A stretch of 10,184 bases of DNA from ZCTH02-B3 sp036563895 (GTDB lineage: Bacteria > Bacillota > Bacilli > Paenibacillales > Paenibacillaceae). The notes beneath the pieces are model-generated. The model searched no databases and had not been told where the DNA came from. It worked only from the letters and a program-made list of their open reading frames with translations. This document shows, in pieces, positions 1 to 8,554 of this stretch. Location: the NCBI GenBank assembly GCA_036563895.1, contig DATCLN010000174.1:1-10184 (forward strand). The letters run 5' to 3'. Position 1 is the first letter of the stretch. Each line of letters opens with the position of its first letter. Made by a program: the position numbers and the translations under genes.

Positions 1-161
1 CTGCCTCAAATCCGGTTCGTGTACCTTGGCCCGTGCGTTTGCCTCCGGCTTCCTTCAGATCCCGCCTCGCGGCAGGCACCCTCGCCTTCGGCTAATGGTA
101 GGCGCTCGCCAGCCCCCATTCCGGACTTTCACCGTAGAGATGACGCCCATGCTGGGCGTAC
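1..161 (-). mobile_element. Group IIC intron, 5' part of domain I (runs off the left edge)
   Basis: Read on the minus strand from 161 to 1, this matches from memory the start of the Oceanobacillus iheyensis class C group II intron: a GTACGCCCAGCATGGGCG start (O. iheyensis has GTGTGCCCGGCATGGGTG), then blocks equivalent to GGTGAAAGTCC, TTAGCC, GAGGGTG, ATCTGAAGGAAGC, GAGGCAAAC and GTACACGAAC in the same order and similar spacing. Such introns are self-splicing ribozymes that move by retrohoming with a reverse transcriptase/maturase encoded in domain IV, which would lie beyond the left edge. The element sits 12 nt after the stem of a rho-independent terminator on the same strand, which is the known target preference of class C introns. 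Position 3 is A rather than the G of the GUGYG consensus, so splicing competence is uncertain. Open frames here are not genes. Confidence 0.88.
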
Positions 162-165
162 AAGG

Positions 166-198
166 AAAAAAGCGGCCTGTCGTGCGTACCGACAGGCC
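166..198 (-). terminator. Rho-independent terminator, target of the group IIC intron
   Basis: A perfect 9-bp stem (ggcctgtcg at 174-182 with cgacaggcc at 190-198, 7-nt loop) is followed on the minus strand by GC and six T residues (171-166). It ends minus-strand transcription. It is the second terminator after hemZ, about 160 nt beyond the first, so it may belong to a gene or small RNA that is lost or not recognisable. The intron begins directly after the T-tract. Confidence 0.85.
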
Positions 199-214
199 CA
201 ACAAGGGAATCTAT

Positions 215-313
215 ATGAAAAAAGGGGGTTATCTTCATAATAAGAGGGTTTGGTTAAATTCCGTTAAAAACAAGATTACAATTTCGTTACAAGATAGGAA
301 GCGCTTCCATTAA
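215..313 (+). CDS. Possible 32-residue basic peptide (very tentative)
   Basis: An ATG at 215 is preceded by AAGGGA (203-208) at a spacing of about 6 nt, which resembles a ribosome binding site. The frame reads MKKGGYLHNK... and ends FH at a TAA (311-313). The product would be basic (many Lys and Arg) with no clear membrane segment or motif. I do not recognise it. It is the only plus-strand candidate here besides the transposase, has no clear promoter, and its 3' end overlaps the cre-like palindrome. It may be fortuitous in AT-rich DNA. Confidence 0.2.
   Translation: MKKGGYLHNKRVWLNSVKNKITISLQDRKRFH
296..309 (-). promoter_or_regulatory. cre-like operator (CcpA / LacI-family type palindrome)
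   Basis: The minus-strand 14-mer TGGAAGCGCTTCCT matches the catabolite-responsive element consensus TGNAANCGNWNNCW at every defined position and contains the perfect 12-bp palindrome GGAAGCGCTTCC. In Bacillales such sites bind CcpA or related LacI/GalR-family repressors. No gene clearly under its control is visible: minus-strand reading leads into the terminator and intron, plus-strand reading runs antisense to hemZ. The match is seen; the binding protein is inferred. Confidence 0.45.
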
Positions 314-360
314 TTTGATGATTTATGGCCGCAAGTTTTTTCCATTATAACCGCAAACAA

Positions 361-401
361 GCCCTGTGCTCCGGCAGGTTCCGGCCTCCCGGAGACAGGG
401 C
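361..401 (-). terminator. Rho-independent terminator of hemZ
   Basis: gccctgt (361-367) pairs with acagggc (395-401), and after a one-base bulge ctccgg (369-374) pairs with ccggag (389-394), giving a 13-bp interrupted stem. On the minus strand it is followed by TTGTTTG, a moderate T-tract. It starts 22 nt after the hemZ stop codon. Confidence 0.7.
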
Positions 402-423
402 CCGCAAGGCTTGGAGCCGGCCC

Positions 424-1956
424 TCAGCCCGCTGCCGCGGACAGGCGGGACGCGTGCCACTTCTCCAGCGCCTCCAGCTTCTGTTCGATGGATTTGCGGT
501 ATGTCGCAATATAGGCAAGCGGCTCCTTCGGGTTGGCCAGGCGCTCGATGGCTCCGGTGACCGGATCCACCCATTTGCTGACGGCCCCGCAGCCAAGCCC
601 GACAATGGTCTGCATCTCTTCGATCATGAGAATGTTGTACAGGCATTCCTTGCCAGGCAGGGCGTATCCGACGTTCTCGAGATTGCCCAGGATGTTTTTC
701 TGGCGGTACATGTAGTACGGGACGTAGCCGTGCGCGCCGGTCCACGCCGTCGCCAGGTCCATCATCGCGTGGATGTCCTCCCGGGTAGCGACGCGGTACT
801 TCTCCTCGCCGCGGTGCCGGGTCATCTCCGACGCGCGCTTGAACGACAGCGTGTGCACCGTGAGCGACTCCGGCATGAGCTTCTCCGTCTCGGCGAGGGA
901 ATGTGCGAACTCCGCCGGGCCTTCCCCGGGCAGGCCGATGATGAGGTCCATGTTGATGTTGTCCATCCCCATCCGGCGGGCCAAAAGGAACTTTTCCACC
1001 ACTTCCTCCACCGTGTGATGGCGGCCGATCCGGTCCAGCGTCTCCTGGATGTAAGATTGCGGGTTGATGCTGATGCGATGGACGTTCCACCTGCGCAGCA
1101 CGTCCAGCTTTTCCGGCGTGATGGTGTCCGGGCGGCCCGCTTCCACGGTCACCTCGCGGATGGCGTGCGGTTCCGGGAACGACCGGTGCATCTCCGCGAA
1201 AAAGGCGTCCAGCTCCTCCGCGGTGATGCTGGTGGGCGTCCCGCCGCCGACATAGACCGTGGTGATGCGCACCCCGTGGTCTTTCAGCCACCGGCCGACG
1301 ACCCGGATCTCTTCGTGGAGTCCGGCGAGAAACCCGCCCACCGACCCCTGGCTGCCGCGGATGTCATAGGCGGGAAACGTGCAATAGGCGCATTTCGTCG
1401 GGCAAAACGGAATGCCGACGTAGACGCTCACTTCGTCCCGCAAGTCGTACAGATCCGGGAGCGCGGCCAGCTGCCGGTCGACGATGCGTTCCATCAGCGC
1501 GATCTTGTCTTCCGACACGAGGTAATCCTCCCGCAGCATGCGGCGGATTTCCCCGCGCGGCCGGCCGCGGCGGAGCCCGTCATGCACCAGCTTCGTCGGG
1601 CGCACGCCGGTCAGGATGCCCCAGGGCTGCTCAAGGCCGGTTTCCTGCCGCAGCACGTCGAGCAGCGCCCGGTTCAGCGTCTGGCGGACGATTTTGCGGC
1701 GTTCCTCGGCGGACGCGCCTTCCGGAATCACCCCCTCATGGGTTGCCAGGCGGCGAAAACCGTCCGCCCGCCGGATCAGCTCGGCGCTCCCATACGCCGT
1801 TCCGTCCGTTTCCGACGCTCCCAGACGGACGACATATTCGGCGTCCGGAGCGGGCTCGGGCCCGGCCGTCACCGACGGCTCGTCGCCAAACAATTCCGCC
1901 AGGCGGACCAGCGACCGCGCCGCGGCTTCGTCCGCCACCGTCAGATGGATGCGCAT
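424..1956 (-). CDS. hemZ: HemZ, oxygen-independent coproporphyrinogen III oxidase-type radical SAM protein
   Basis: The 510-residue product is close in length to Bacillus subtilis HemZ (about 500). A family-specific N-terminal region (about 1-175) precedes the radical SAM core. The [4Fe-4S] motif CPTKCAYC gives cysteines 185, 189 and 192, and YVGGGTPT (about 235-242) is the SAM-binding glycine motif. The family is assigned oxidative decarboxylation of coproporphyrinogen III to protoporphyrinogen IX without oxygen, in the cytoplasm. Many Gram-positive bacteria make haem through coproporphyrin instead, so the physiological role of HemZ there is less certain. I chose ATG 1956 because AAGGGG lies 8 nt upstream; an in-frame TTG eight codons earlier is less likely. 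It follows a 57-codon gene by 54 nt, probably as one transcript, and ends at the terminator at 361-401. Confidence 0.93.
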   Translation of the reverse strand: MRIHLTVADEAAARSLVRLAELFGDEPSVTAGPEPAPDAEYVVRLGASETDGTAYGSAELIRRADGFRRLATHEGVIPEGASAEERRKIVRQTLNRALLDVLRQETGLEQPWGILTGVRPTKLVHDGLRRGRPRGEIRRMLREDYLVSEDKIALMERIVDRQLAALPDLYDLRDEVSVYVGIPFCPTKCAYCTFPAYDIRGSQGSVGGFLAGLHEEIRVVGRWLKDHGVRITTVYVGGGTPTSITAEELDAFFAEMHRSFPEPHAIREVTVEAGRPDTITPEKLDVLRRWNVHRISINPQSYIQETLDRIGRHHTVEEVVEKFLLARRMGMDNINMDLIIGLPGEGPAEFAHSLAETEKLMPESLTVHTLSFKRASEMTRHRGEEKYRVATREDIHAMMDLATAWTGAHGYVPYYMYRQKNILGNLENVGYALPGKECLYNILMIEEMQTIVGLGCGAVSKWVDPVTGAIERLANPKEPLAYIATYRKSIEQKLEALEKWHASRLSAAAG

Positions 1957-2010
1957 GAGCGTTTCCCCTTCGACCTCCAAAATGAAAAAAACTTCCGCGC
2001 CGCCGCGGCG

Positions 2011-2184
2011 TTACTCCCGGCCGCCCGCCGGATACCGCCGCCCGCGCGGGCCGCCCGGCTCCCGCACCGTCCCGTCTCCGGCGACGTCTTCCATGCGGGC
2101 GAACTCCACCGCCTCGCGCCGCTCCGAAAGCGGGCCTTCGCGGGCTTTCCGGGCGATCGCCGCCTCCTTTGACCCCAGACGCAT
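2011..2184 (-). CDS. Small hypothetical protein (57 aa) upstream of hemZ
   Basis: I do not recognise this protein. It starts MRLGSKEAAIARKAREG, is strongly charged, has no membrane segment or cysteine, and ends in a Gly/Pro/Arg-rich tail. An excellent AGGGAGGA ribosome binding site (2190-2197) sits 5 nt before the ATG, which supports real translation. The frame stays open further upstream, but no ribosome binding site is seen there and that part overlaps repeats. The gene lies 54 nt before hemZ on the same strand, so they are probably co-transcribed. The start codon and half of the ribosome binding site lie in the arm of a perfect inverted repeat (2183-2220), suggesting translational control. 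It could also be a leader peptide for hemZ. Confidence 0.55.
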   Translation of the reverse strand: MRLGSKEAAIARKAREGPLSERREAVEFARMEDVAGDGTVREPGGPRGRRYPAGGRE

Positions 2185-2220
2185 GCCGATCCTCCCTCTC
2201 ACTGCGAAACGGATCGGCAT
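2183..2220 (-). promoter_or_regulatory. Inverted repeat masking the start site of the small gene
   Basis: atgccgatcc (2183-2192) and ggatcggcat (2211-2220) are perfect 10-bp inverted repeats separated by 18 nt. In minus-strand RNA the 3' arm holds the last three bases of the AGGGAGGA ribosome binding site and the first two bases of the AUG of the 57-codon gene. Folding would hinder initiation. Whether this is regulatory or chance is unknown. Confidence 0.5.
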
Positions 2221-2363
2221 ATAGTCTGGCCAATGCCGGCGGCGTTCAACCCGGCGTCGGGAAGCCGGAACCGGCGGATACCGGACGATCGGGGACCGGA
2301 CGCCGGGAGTTCCCGCCACGAAACCCGGTCGACCGCGGACTGAACACCGGAACGCCGGATGAT

Positions 2364-2429
2364 CCCGCGGCGGATTCCGGACGATCATCGGCCGTTCCCG
2401 CGGCGGACTCCGGACCATCGCCGGCCGGT
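2364..2429. repeat. Two-copy 33-bp tandem repeat between dtd and the small gene
   Basis: Units 2364-2396 and 2397-2429 agree at 28 of 33 positions; both begin cccgcggcgga. Related ccgga/cgat words recur at about 2260-2310. The region (2185-2458) carries no supported gene: the minus-strand frame through it would give an Arg/Pro-rich peptide with an 11-residue repeat and has no ribosome binding site. It looks like degenerate GC-rich intergenic repeat DNA. Confidence 0.65.
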
Positions 2430-2458
2430 CTCGCGCCGGTTGCCGCTCCGGGCGCGAT

Positions 2459-2902
2459 TTACGCTTTACTGTCCACGATCAGCGTGACGGGGCCGTCGTT
2501 GACGAGTTCCACTTCCATCATCGCCCCAAACACGCCGGTTTCCACCTTGAGTCCCTTGGTCCGCAGAAGATCGTTGAATGTTTCGTACAGTTCCTTCGCC
2601 ATTTCGGGCGGGGCCGCGTCCGCGAAACTGGGCCTTCGGCCCTTGCGGCAGTCCCCGTAGAGGGTGAACTGGGACACGGACAGAATGCTGCCGCCCACGT
2701 CCAGGACCGACAGGTTCATTTTCCCCGCCTCGTCCTCGAAAACGCGCAAGCCCGCCACCTTCTCGGCCATCCAGACAACGTCCCGCTCTTCGTCATCGCG
2801 CCCGACGCCGACCAGCAGGAGCAGTCCGGGGCCGATTTCCCCGACCGTCTCGCCGCCGACGCGCACCCGGGCCCGGGACACGCGCTGGGCCACCACCTTC
2901 AC
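2459..2902 (-). CDS. dtd: D-aminoacyl-tRNA deacylase (Dtd)
   Basis: The 147-residue length is typical for the family. Dtd hydrolyses D-aminoacyl-tRNA (and Gly-tRNA(Ala)) in the cytoplasm, keeping D-residues out of proteins; it acts as a homodimer. Both signature motifs are present: SQFT (77-80) within SVSQFTLYGD, and NDGPVT (135-140), whose Gly137-Pro138 pair is the cross-subunit chiral-proofreading motif. The start is GTG at 2902, with AGGAGGGA (2909-2916) 6 nt upstream. It lies 34 nt after relA, the neighbour it also has in Bacillus subtilis, so the two are probably one transcript. No clear T-tailed terminator follows. Confidence 0.96.
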   Translation of the reverse strand: MKVVAQRVSRARVRVGGETVGEIGPGLLLLVGVGRDDEERDVVWMAEKVAGLRVFEDEAGKMNLSVLDVGGSILSVSQFTLYGDCRKGRRPSFADAAPPEMAKELYETFNDLLRTKGLKVETGVFGAMMEVELVNDGPVTLIVDSKA

Positions 2903-2936
2903 GCCGATTCCCTCCTGCCAGAGCCCGTGTTCCGTC

Positions 2937-5135
<2,199 letters not shown>

Positions 5136-5200
5136 GTCTGTTCCTCTCCGCAGGCGAACCAACCGCCGGATTTCCATAAATAATGGTTGATATTCTTTTT

Positions 5201-5230
5201 ATTATGACGCGTTGCGGCAGGTATCGTCAA
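5201..5230 (-). promoter_or_regulatory. Sigma-A-type promoter of relA-dtd
   Basis: On the minus strand, TTGACG (5230-5225) and CATAAT (5206-5201) are separated by 18 nt, each one mismatch from consensus. Initiation would fall near 5194, giving a leader of about 60 nt before the relA ATG. It lies in the permease-relA gap. I see no terminator for the permease operon there, so some read-through is also possible. Confidence 0.65.
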
Positions 5231-5248
5231 CTGTCCCGGAGGGTGCCG

Positions 5249-6415
5249 TCAGGGCTGCCGGAGCGCCTCCACCGGGTCCAGCCTGGCGGCGCGGCGGGCG
5301 GGCATGATGCCGAACACGAGCCCGACGCCGAGGGAAAAGGCGAACGCAAGCAGGATCACGCCCGGCGACGGAATGGCCGGGATGTCCATGGCCCGCGAGA
5401 AGATCCAGGCGCCGCCCAGACCTGCCGCGATGCCGCACAGGCCGCCGATGCCGCCGATCATGGACGCCTCCACGAGAAATTGGAACAAAATGTCCCTCCG
5501 CTTGGCCCCCAGCGACTTGCGGATGCCGATTTCCCGCGTCCGCTCCGTCACCGAAACCAACATGATGTTCATGATCCCGATGCCGCCGACCACCAGGGAA
5601 ATGCCGGCGATGCCGGCCAGCATGGCGGTCAGCGTGCCGGTGATGCTGCTGAACGTCTGCATGACTTCCTGCTGGTTGAACACGCTGAAGCCGGAAGTGT
5701 CGCCGAACAGGCTGGTCAGCCGAAGCCGCAGCAGATTGACGACCCCTTCGACAAGCTCCGGTTCGGCCACCCGCGCGTACACGGTGCGGATGGCGTTCGT
5801 GCGCAGGACGATGCGGGCCGTCTGCAGCGGCACGAAAACCCGGTTGTCGTTGCTGCCGCCAATGGTGGCGCCCTTCGCCTCCAGCATGCCGACTACGCGG
5901 AACGGGACGCCCTGGATCGTGACGGTGGCGCCGACCGGGTCCGCGAGGCCGAGTTCCCGGGCGACTTCCGGGCCGATGACGGCCACCTTCTGGCCCAGGG
6001 CGTTGTCGATGTCGAGCAGGAACCGCCCCTGTTCCACCGCATGATTGCGAATCCAGGCGTAGTCCGCCGTCGTCGCCTCCAGCGGCACGGTGGCGGAACG
6101 GCTGCCCGCCTTGACGGTGACGGCGCCGGAGATGACGGGCGCATAGGCGGCGATCCCTTCAATGTCCATAAGCCGCCCGATCTGCTCCGGGCTCAGGCTG
6201 TCCCGCGCGCCCCGGCCGGTGATGTTCACCGCCACCAGATTGGTGCCCAGGTTTTGGAGCTGCTGTTCAATTTGGCGGGTGGAACCCTGGCCGATGGCCA
6301 CGAGCACCGTCACCGAAGCCACGCCGATGAGCACGCCGAGCACCGTCAGCAGGGTGCGCAGCGGATGGGCGCGCACGCTGCCCCACGCCATAAGGACGCC
6401 CTGCGCCAGTTTCAT
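5249..6415 (-). CDS. MacB/YknZ-type ABC transporter permease
   Basis: The 388-residue membrane protein has the MacB/FtsX-type topology: one N-terminal segment (about 21-42), a large extracytoplasmic MacB core domain (about 43-255), then three segments (about 264-290, 317-338, 352-371). The conserved cytoplasmic stretch ERTREIGIRKSLGAKRRDI (291-309) after the second segment and the PARRAARLDPVEALR C-terminus are typical. Unlike proteobacterial MacB it has no fused ATPase; that is the separate gene before it, as in Bacillus subtilis YknY/YknZ. Such systems act by mechanotransmission to export peptides, toxins or antibiotics or to protect against them; the substrate here is unknown. Its ATG overlaps the ATPase stop in an ATGA, implying translational coupling. 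No YknW-like partner is seen. Confidence 0.92.
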   Translation of the reverse strand: MKLAQGVLMAWGSVRAHPLRTLLTVLGVLIGVASVTVLVAIGQGSTRQIEQQLQNLGTNLVAVNITGRGARDSLSPEQIGRLMDIEGIAAYAPVISGAVTVKAGSRSATVPLEATTADYAWIRNHAVEQGRFLLDIDNALGQKVAVIGPEVARELGLADPVGATVTIQGVPFRVVGMLEAKGATIGGSNDNRVFVPLQTARIVLRTNAIRTVYARVAEPELVEGVVNLLRLRLTSLFGDTSGFSVFNQQEVMQTFSSITGTLTAMLAGIAGISLVVGGIGIMNIMLVSVTERTREIGIRKSLGAKRRDILFQFLVEASMIGGIGGLCGIAAGLGGAWIFSRAMDIPAIPSPGVILLAFAFSLGVGLVFGIMPARRAARLDPVEALRQP

Positions 6416-7143
6416 GAGGCCATCCCCCGCTCTTCCGCCAGCATGCCGTCCGTGATGCGCACGACGCGCTTCGCCCGCGCCGCCACCTCGGGGTCGTGGG
6501 TGATCAGGACGATGGTGCGGCCTTCCCCGTTGAGCCGCTGCAACAGATCCAGCAGGTCGCGGCTGGTCTTGGTGTCCAGCGCCCCCGTCGGCTCGTCCGC
6601 GAGGAGCAGCGGAGGATCGCCGACCAATGCCCGGGCGATGGCCACCCGCTGCTGCTGGCCCCCCGAAAGCTGCCCCGGCAGATGGCGCAGGCGATCGCCA
6701 AGCCCCACCTTGCGCAGCGTTTCGATGGCCTTCTCCCGCCGCTCGCGGGCCGGCACGCCCCGGTAGATGAGGGGCAGCTCCACGTTTTGCAGCGCGGTCA
6801 GGCGCGGCAGCAGCTGAAAATTTTGAAAAATGAATCCGATCTTCCGGTTGCGGATTTCGGCCAGGCGATTGTCGGAAAGCCGCGTGACGTCGGCGCCGTC
6901 CAGCAGGTATTTCCCCGACGTCGGCGTATCCAGGCAGCCCATCACGTTCATGAGCGTCGATTTCCCCGAGCCGGAGGGGCCGACGATGGCCACGAAATCC
7001 CCGTGGTCGACGCGCAGATCGATGCCGTTCAGGGCATGGATCGTTTCGGAGCCCATCCGGTAGGTTTTCCGGATGTCCTCCATGAGGATGAGCGGCGGAC
7101 GCGGATCGTTCGTTTTGGCACCTTCGGCGACTGCCTTGTCCAT
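6412..7143 (-). CDS. MacB/YknY-type ABC transporter ATP-binding protein
   Basis: The 243-residue nucleotide-binding protein powers the adjoining permease. Visible motifs are Walker A GPSGSGKST (55-63), Q-loop Gln107 in FIFQNFQLLP, signature LSGGQQQR (159-166), Walker B LLLADEPTGALD (179-190) and H-loop His216. These are typical of the LolD/MacB/YknY group. I chose ATG 7143 because GGGGGTGA, overlapping the stop codon of the fusion-protein gene, lies about 8 nt upstream. A more upstream in-frame start at 7215 would overlap the previous gene and has no family support. Met21 (MEDIRKTY) is another possible start. The gene follows the fusion protein by 7 nt and overlaps the permease start by 4 nt. 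Confidence 0.95.
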   Translation of the reverse strand: MDKAVAEGAKTNDPRPPLILMEDIRKTYRMGSETIHALNGIDLRVDHGDFVAIVGPSGSGKSTLMNVMGCLDTPTSGKYLLDGADVTRLSDNRLAEIRNRKIGFIFQNFQLLPRLTALQNVELPLIYRGVPARERREKAIETLRKVGLGDRLRHLPGQLSGGQQQRVAIARALVGDPPLLLADEPTGALDTKTSRDLLDLLQRLNGEGRTIVLITHDPEVAARAKRVVRITDGMLAEERGMAS

Positions 7144-7150
7144 CGCACCG

Positions 7151-8554
7151 TCACCCCCCGCCGCCGGTTCCCGAACCGCCCGGGAAACCGCCTCCGCCTC
7201 CCGGGCCCGAAGCATCGCCCGGCCGCTGCACGGTCTCCCTTCCGCCGGAGAATCCGCCGCCCGGGCCTCCCGGGACGCCCGTCACGACCCGCCGGAAACC
7301 CGGGCCGCCCGCATCGTCGGCAAATCGCGGAATGAGCACCACGTCGCCTTCCGACAGGCCGGAAACGATCTCGATGCGCGACTCGTCGTACAGCCCGATC
7401 TCGACGGGAACGAGCACGGCGTCCACATCCCCCAGCGCCGTGGGGAAGCGGACCGCGCCCGCCGCCGGAGCGCCGGCCGACGGGGCCTCGCCCGCTGCCG
7501 GAGCGCCGGCCAAAGGTGCCTCGCCAGCCGCGGGAGGACCTCCTCCGCCCGTGCCGCGGTCGCCACGATCAGGAACGGTTCCCGCCATTCCGGCGCCTCC
7601 GGACGCACCGCCGCCTCCCGCCTCCGACGCGGGCCGAAGCACGTAATAGCGGCCGCCCGACATCTGCACCGCCTCGATGGGCAGAAGCAGTGCGTCCTTC
7701 TTCGCCGCCGTCACGATCTCCGCCGTCCCCGACATGCCCGGCCGCACCTGATCCGCGGATTCCAGGCGGATCGCCACCAGGAAGGTCGCCACGCCGTTGG
7801 CATGCGTGCCTTCCATGGAGATTTGCTCCACCGTGCCCCGGATCGTCCTGCCGGGCAGGGCGTCCAGCCGGACGACCGCTTCCTGTCCTTCCTTGAGCTT
7901 GGGAACATCCAGCTCGTCCACCGTAATTTGCAGCTCGAGCGCTTCGTAGTCGGTGACGACCACCGCTTCCGTCTGCGGGGAAACCGCATCCCCCGGCTTC
8001 ACGTTCACCGCCGTCACGGTGCCGGAAATCGGCGCCGTCAGCGGGTCCGGGCCCGCCGCCCGCTCCCTCGCCTCCTCGAGGTCGAGCTCCGCCTCTTCGA
8101 TGTTCAGCTGGATCGAGCGGAGATCCATCCTCGCCCGTTCGATCTGCGAAGCCTCCGCGCCGGAGACCTGCAGTTCCTTGAATTCCAGTTCCGCCTGCCG
8201 CAGCTGCAGCCGCAGCTGTTCCAGACGAAGCTCCAGCCGGGCGATCTCCGTGTCATCGGCGCTTCCCTCGAAGGTCACCAGCACCTGGCCCTGTTCCACC
8301 CGGTCGCCCGTTTTCACCTCGACGGTCCTGACGGTCCCGGCGGCGGAAGGACGGACGGATTCCCGGGTGCTCACGGCCACGCTGCCGGACCCGGACAGAC
8401 GGACTTCAATATCCCCGCGGGTCACCCGGACGCTGGTCAGGTTCGGCGCCTCCCGCGCCGCCCGGTCCGGGGCCCGGCTCCACCACCAGGCGATGCCGGC
8501 GCCCGCCAGCACCAGAACGGCAAGCCCGATCGCCCACTTTCTCCTTCTCCCCAT
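7151..8554 (-). CDS. HlyD/MacA/YknX-type membrane fusion protein (efflux periplasmic-adaptor family)
   Basis: The 467-residue protein is the extracytoplasmic adaptor of the exporter. It has one N-terminal membrane segment (about 8-25) after RRRK, lipoyl-like half-motifs (about 68-97 and 170-200), a coiled-coil hairpin between them (about 100-165, rich in Leu, Glu, Arg and Gln), and a beta-barrel/membrane-proximal part (about 205-305 and 370-412). It is about 90 residues longer than YknX. The extra length lies in an Ala/Gly/Pro-rich insertion (about 309-369) with tandem AAGEAPxAGAP units, and in a Gly-rich tail (about 413-467). The insertion splits the membrane-proximal part and may be a flexible loop. 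ATG 8554 has GGGAGGA 6 nt upstream. It is first in the operon; I see no strong promoter in the 123-nt gap after yebC. Confidence 0.92.
   Translation of the reverse strand: MGRRRKWAIGLAVLVLAGAGIAWWWSRAPDRAAREAPNLTSVRVTRGDIEVRLSGSGSVAVSTRESVRPSAAGTVRTVEVKTGDRVEQGQVLVTFEGSADDTEIARLELRLEQLRLQLRQAELEFKELQVSGAEASQIERARMDLRSIQLNIEEAELDLEEARERAAGPDPLTAPISGTVTAVNVKPGDAVSPQTEAVVVTDYEALELQITVDELDVPKLKEGQEAVVRLDALPGRTIRGTVEQISMEGTHANGVATFLVAIRLESADQVRPGMSGTAEIVTAAKKDALLLPIEAVQMSGGRYYVLRPASEAGGGGASGGAGMAGTVPDRGDRGTGGGGPPAAGEAPLAGAPAAGEAPSAGAPAAGAVRFPTALGDVDAVLVPVEIGLYDESRIEIVSGLSEGDVVLIPRFADDAGGPGFRRVVTGVPGGPGGGFSGGRETVQRPGDASGPGGGGGFPGGSGTGGGG
7464..7529. repeat. 33-bp tandem repeat inside the fusion-protein gene
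   Basis: Units 7464-7496 and 7497-7529 agree at 28 of 33 positions; both begin gccggagcgccggcc. They encode the 11-residue units AAGEAPSAGAP and AAGEAPLAGAP and keep the frame, so the repeat can vary in copy number without breaking the gene. Confidence 0.75.

Larger units (their letters stand above)
199..360. other. AT-rich intergenic island without a convincing gene
   Basis: Base composition drops sharply to AT-rich compared with the GC-rich genes around it. The stretch lies between two minus-strand terminators. It contains a cre-like palindrome (296-309), a TATAAT hexamer on the minus strand (344-349) without a recognisable -35 box, and a 32-codon plus-strand frame (215-313). I see no tRNA fold or known riboswitch core. 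It could be a leader or remnant of a lost gene, a small RNA locus, or simply intergenic DNA. Confidence 0.5.

Noticed and set aside
19..240. Short plus-strand frames at the left edge
   Set aside because: They overlap the structured RNA of the group IIC intron, which explains the sequence better.
344..349. Consensus TATAAT on the minus strand as a promoter
   Set aside because: The position 17 nt upstream reads GGAGCA inside the hemZ terminator stem, and no extended -10 motif is present. Too weak to call.
325..2172. Long open plus-strand frame antisense to hemZ
   Set aside because: High GC creates open antisense frames. The translation is Arg/Pro/His-rich without any domain, and hemZ on the other strand has clear motifs.
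2221..2255. Possible promoter of the small gene and hemZ (TTGAAC with TATATG on the minus strand)
   Set aside because: The spacing is 20 nt and the -10 box is poor, so it was not called.
2431..2457. 7-bp inverted repeat (tcgcgcc/ggcgcga) just after the dtd stop as a terminator
   Set aside because: No T-tract follows on the minus strand; a GC-rich stem alone is weak evidence here.
5183..6766. Open plus-strand frame antisense to the permease and ATPase
   Set aside because: The composition is biased and domain-free, and the minus-strand genes are unambiguous.
7144..7215. Upstream start for the ATPase gene
   Set aside because: It would overlap the end of the fusion-protein gene, whose reading frame is supported, and adds residues not seen in the family.
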